From Tritrichomonas musculus (Eukaryota; Parabasalia; Tritrichomonadida; Tritrichomonadidae), in the NCBI GenBank assembly GCA_039105265.1, contig JAPFFF010000013.1:1674001-1738000 (forward strand): a stretch of DNA of 64,000 nucleotides. Reading direction: 5' to 3'. The notes beneath the pieces are model-generated. The model did not search any database, was not told where the DNA came from, and saw only the letters and a program-made list of their open reading frames with translations. A program made the translations under genes and the position numbers. Each line of letters begins with the position of its first letter. Position 1 is the stretch's first letter. Shown in pieces: positions 60,901 through 64,000 of the stretch.

Positions 60901-63900
60901 ATGACACTTTTTAAATTCATAAACCATTTAAAAAGTGGAGGAGAAGAGAATCCGATTGATCAAAGAAAAACAGTGTCATTTTTTTTTGATAGTATCAAAA
61001 TTTATTTTCCAAAAAAAATGGATTCAATCGAGTCATCTGATACGTATCTTGATATATTTAAATTTGAAAAGCAAGAAGAAATTAAATCAGATTGGCAAAC
61101 TGATACTTACATTTTAAGAGATAAGGATACAAAAAATCTTTTTTTCGCAAAAGCATCACATTACGAGATAACAAAATACACTCCAACTCCTAATCTTACA
61201 ATTAACCAAGAATCAAATCTTTTATCAAAGATTAAGTACCCATCAATTATTAAATTTGTTGGATTTAGTCAAATTGATTTAGAAAGAAAAAACAAGCATG
61301 TTATGGTAACCGAATACTGCAGAAATGGATCTTTAAATTCAATTTTAAAAGACAAAAAAATAAAAATTAATGATACGCATAAATTAATAATTTTGTTTGG
61401 AATTGCATCAGGAATGTTGTATTTAAAATCAAATCAAATTATATTTAGAAATTTAAATACAAAAAATATTTTTCTTGATGATAATTTATTTCCAAAGATA
61501 TCCGGATTTCAATTGGCCAAACAATATGATTCGATTCCATACATATTAGCAGATATTGAAGGTGAACCAATTTATATTGCTCCAAAAATTTGGGAAAATT
61601 GGAAATATTCAGAAAGAAAGTGATGTCTATGCTTTTTCAATGATTGCTTATCAACTTTTGGCCGAACAAATACCTTTTCAAAATATGAATGCAAAAGAAA
61701 TATCTGAAAAAGTTATAGAAAATCAAAGACCAGATATAAATTCAATTAATATGCCAGAATCATATAAAAATCTTATTCAAAATTGCTGGTCACAGGAACC
61801 TGAAAAAAGACCATCGTTTGATCAAATTGTCAATCTGCTTAAAACAGATGAAAGTTTCATAACAAAAAGCATTAATAAAGGAGAATATTTACAATATGTT
61901 CATTTCATTGAAAATGAATACATTAAACAACAATCTGCAAAAGAAAATAAATACAAAAATATTGAAGGTATCAATCAACTTCTTGCAATTGTTAGAAAAG
62001 CCAAAAAGATTGAAGAACCCAGGCAAAACTCTGCAATAAAAGATAAAGACCTTAAAGATGAAGAAGAATTCATAATTGACATTGATAAAGAGTCATTTGA
62101 ATCAGTTAAATATAACATTCAATTAGAACAAATTAGGATTAAAATTGTTATTCGCACGACATGCCATCAATTCCTAGAAATGGTCAGAAATAAGTTTAAA
62201 ATAAATGATATTTCTTTTTATCTCACATTTAATAATCATCTGAATGAAGTTCATGTTTTAGATGATGATAATCCTATATGCGCCTTAAACACGCACAACT
62301 TTATCATTCATTATGGTGAAGTTATTCATTCAACAAAAACGTTTATTGAATCATTAATCAATGCACGAAGAATTAATTTTGGAGATGGTTTTTCATTACA
62401 AACGAATTCATCAAATGCTAATTATGATGTTGAATTTCCACCTGACCATGATGGATGGCTTGATGTTCCATTTAACATTACAAATAATTCAACAACAAGT
62501 TCTACTGATAAAGCGTTAATATCATTGGAAATGAGTGAAAAAGAAGCTTCATTTTTACAAAAAGGAAATACCGTATTACATCAATATCTTAAAGATGATA
62601 AATGGGTAACAGAAGATGAACCAGTTTTTTTATCTTATCCTGACTGTAACACAGCCATATTTTTACTCAACCATTGTTCAGGTCATCGGATCGCTATATT
62701 AGACACAGCTGTTAGGAAATTGATTCCAGATGAATACATTGATGATAGATATTCATGTGATTGGGATGAAATGTGTCCTCATACATTTTTCAACAAGGGA
62801 AATAAAGATTATTACGTGCCAGTTGATTATAAATCAATTGGAATTAAAGTAAATTCATTTGATGAAAACACATGTGTAGCATTTCATGCAACTAAAGCTC
62901 GATTTGTCAGTAGTATCATTGAAAAAGGATTTATATTACCATCAAAACGTGAAGGTGTTTTATCCGGTCATATTCCTTTGGATTTAAAAGTGTTTGATAT
63001 TGATAATTTTGCAGATGCAATCTTTGCTTCACCTTCAATTAAATATTCATCCAAATATGGAAAACAGCCAATTTATACAAAAAGAGATGAAGTAACATAC
63101 ATTGAAGCAGGACATATTGAAAATGGTCTAATTCGGATTCTTATTTTACAAGTTAGAGTAAAACCAGATTCTTTTTCAATTCATCCTAATACTACACCAG
63201 ATCATCAATTTAAAGATCCACATTTTGATAATGATGAATTAGAATGGAGAATCGGAAATCCTAAAGATATATTTCCTTATAGACTCCTTTTCAGATATTA
63301 TTCAAGTCTTGATGAATTTAATTCCGATATTCATTCATATGGACAAGATTTTCAAGAATCAAATTCTAAAATTTTTAATATTTCACCAAAAATTATATCA
63401 GAGAATGATCATGATTTAGTCATTGGAATTGGTTATAGAATGACGGAGTTATTATTTAACAATAATAAATTGAATTCAACAGAATTGACTGATATTGTCA
63501 ATTGTTTTTCAGGATTTATAATTGAAATTAAATATCCATCAAAGCAATTTGATGATATTTACGATTTAATATTAAAAATGAAAGAATTATGTCAATCAAA
63601 AATAAAAATAAGAATATATATTTGTGGAATTAAATCTACAGGACAGAATTTTTTAAGAAATGCCTCTATAAACTATATGAAATTGAATTCAAAAGTTGCT
63701 GAAATTCAATGTGAAAGTCAAGCCTTTGGTGATGGATCATTTACTGAATGCTATTCTTTGGAACAAATTTCAATTCTTTCATCAGTAACTTCAATTGGTA
63801 AGTTTTCTTTCTTTAAATGTCTAGCATTGGCGTATATTACAATTCCTTCCTCAGTAACATCAATTGGAGATTTTGCTTTCAGTGGATGCTTTGCATTGAC

Positions 63901-64000
63901 ACAAATTTCAATCCCTTCCTCAGTAACTTCAATTGGAGATTGTGCTTTCTTTGGATGCTATTCATTGAAACAAATCGAAATTCCACCTTCGATAACTTCA
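60901..64000 (+). CDS. Pseudokinase / PARP-ART-like domain / BspA-LRR fusion (partial, runs off the window)
   Basis: Begins at 60901; one frame is open to 61623 and a second is open from about 61592 to the window end (about 800 codons, no stop found on reading each line). One frame change near 61590-61616 links them inside the kinase domain. Kinase C-lobe: EYCRNGSLNSILK, FRNLNTKNIFL (HRD lost), KISGFQLA (DFG lost), ESDVYAFSMIAYQLL and PEKRPSFDQIVNLL, so it is a pseudokinase. A ubiquitin-fold/PB1-like region follows (LEQIRIKIVIRTTCHQFLEM). Then VAFHATKARFVSSIIEKGFI, with FADAIFASPSIKYSSKYGKQ and IRILILQVRVKPDSF, has the H-x-T, gIyFa..s..Y and beta-strand order of PARP/mono-ADP-ribosyltransferase folds (tentative). 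From about 63700 BspA repeats start (SLEQISILSSVTSIGKFSF). The frame break may be a pseudogene sign, an assembly error or programmed shifting. Confidence 0.65.

Overview
The window looks like a gene-dense contig from a parabasalid protist, most likely a trichomonad of the Tritrichomonas type (inference). It is very A+T-rich and most genes are single open frames. No intron with the trichomonad splice signals is visible. TCAYWW initiator (Inr) sequences lie about 5-25 nt before many ATGs, and one gene at 37663-38379 encodes an Inr-binding-domain protein, a family known from trichomonads. BspA-type leucine-rich repeat (LRR) genes, DUF3447/ankyrin genes, kinases with Sel1 repeats and a papain-type protease also fit that group.

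Layout. 1-6 kb: an 8-bp-TSD MITE, a helicase/AAA/PD-(D/E)XK fusion gene and a pseudokinase. 6-15 kb: a DUF3447 gene followed by ankyrin 'islands' separated by A+T-rich spacers, BspA relics, an unidentified decayed gene, a broken large mobile-element remnant of contrasting base composition, and a second MITE of the first family. 15-28 kb: a tubby-like protein, a beta-helix/double-RING protein, a 100-residue-repeat protein, an oxysterol-binding-protein relative, a tRNA-Arg with an enlarged D loop, a divergent ubiquitin, a calpain-like protease and a bacterial-type rhamnulokinase. 29-38 kb: a 1603-aa BAR-like/SH3/kinase/kinase/Sel1 protein, a BspA relic, a split DUF3447-ankyrin-BspA gene and the Inr-binding protein. 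38-43 kb: an almost gene-free transposon zone with an 862-bp 8-bp-TSD element and a 2.3-kb TA-flanked element carrying a nested 1.2-kb element. 43-54 kb: a decayed BspA gene, a ubiquitin-like/papain/pseudo-papain/lectin-like protein, a TA-flanked MITE with long TIRs, a 50-residue-repeat protein, the SNARE Ykt6 and a BTB-like/F5-8C protein. 52-57 kb: a segmental duplication carrying twin 70-aa genes, with an intact GH63/GH37-like glycosidase at one copy and a palmitoyltransferase relic at the other. 57-64 kb: a BspA-LRR/kinase gene split by in-frame stops, a DUF3447 relic, and a long gene running off the window end that joins a pseudokinase, a PARP/ART-like domain and BspA LRRs.

No operons are expected. 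The genes cover signalling (kinases, pseudokinases), ubiquitin biology (divergent ubiquitin, RING protein, ubiquitin-like/protease fusion), membrane traffic and lipids (Ykt6, ORP, tubby-like), sugar catabolism probably gained from bacteria (rhamnulokinase, glycosidase) and surface or adhesion-type repeat families. The most unusual items are the domain fusions (60901-64000, 45838-48312, 28966-33777, 1360-3804, 16721-18469), the periodic ankyrin islands and the tRNA-Arg insertion.
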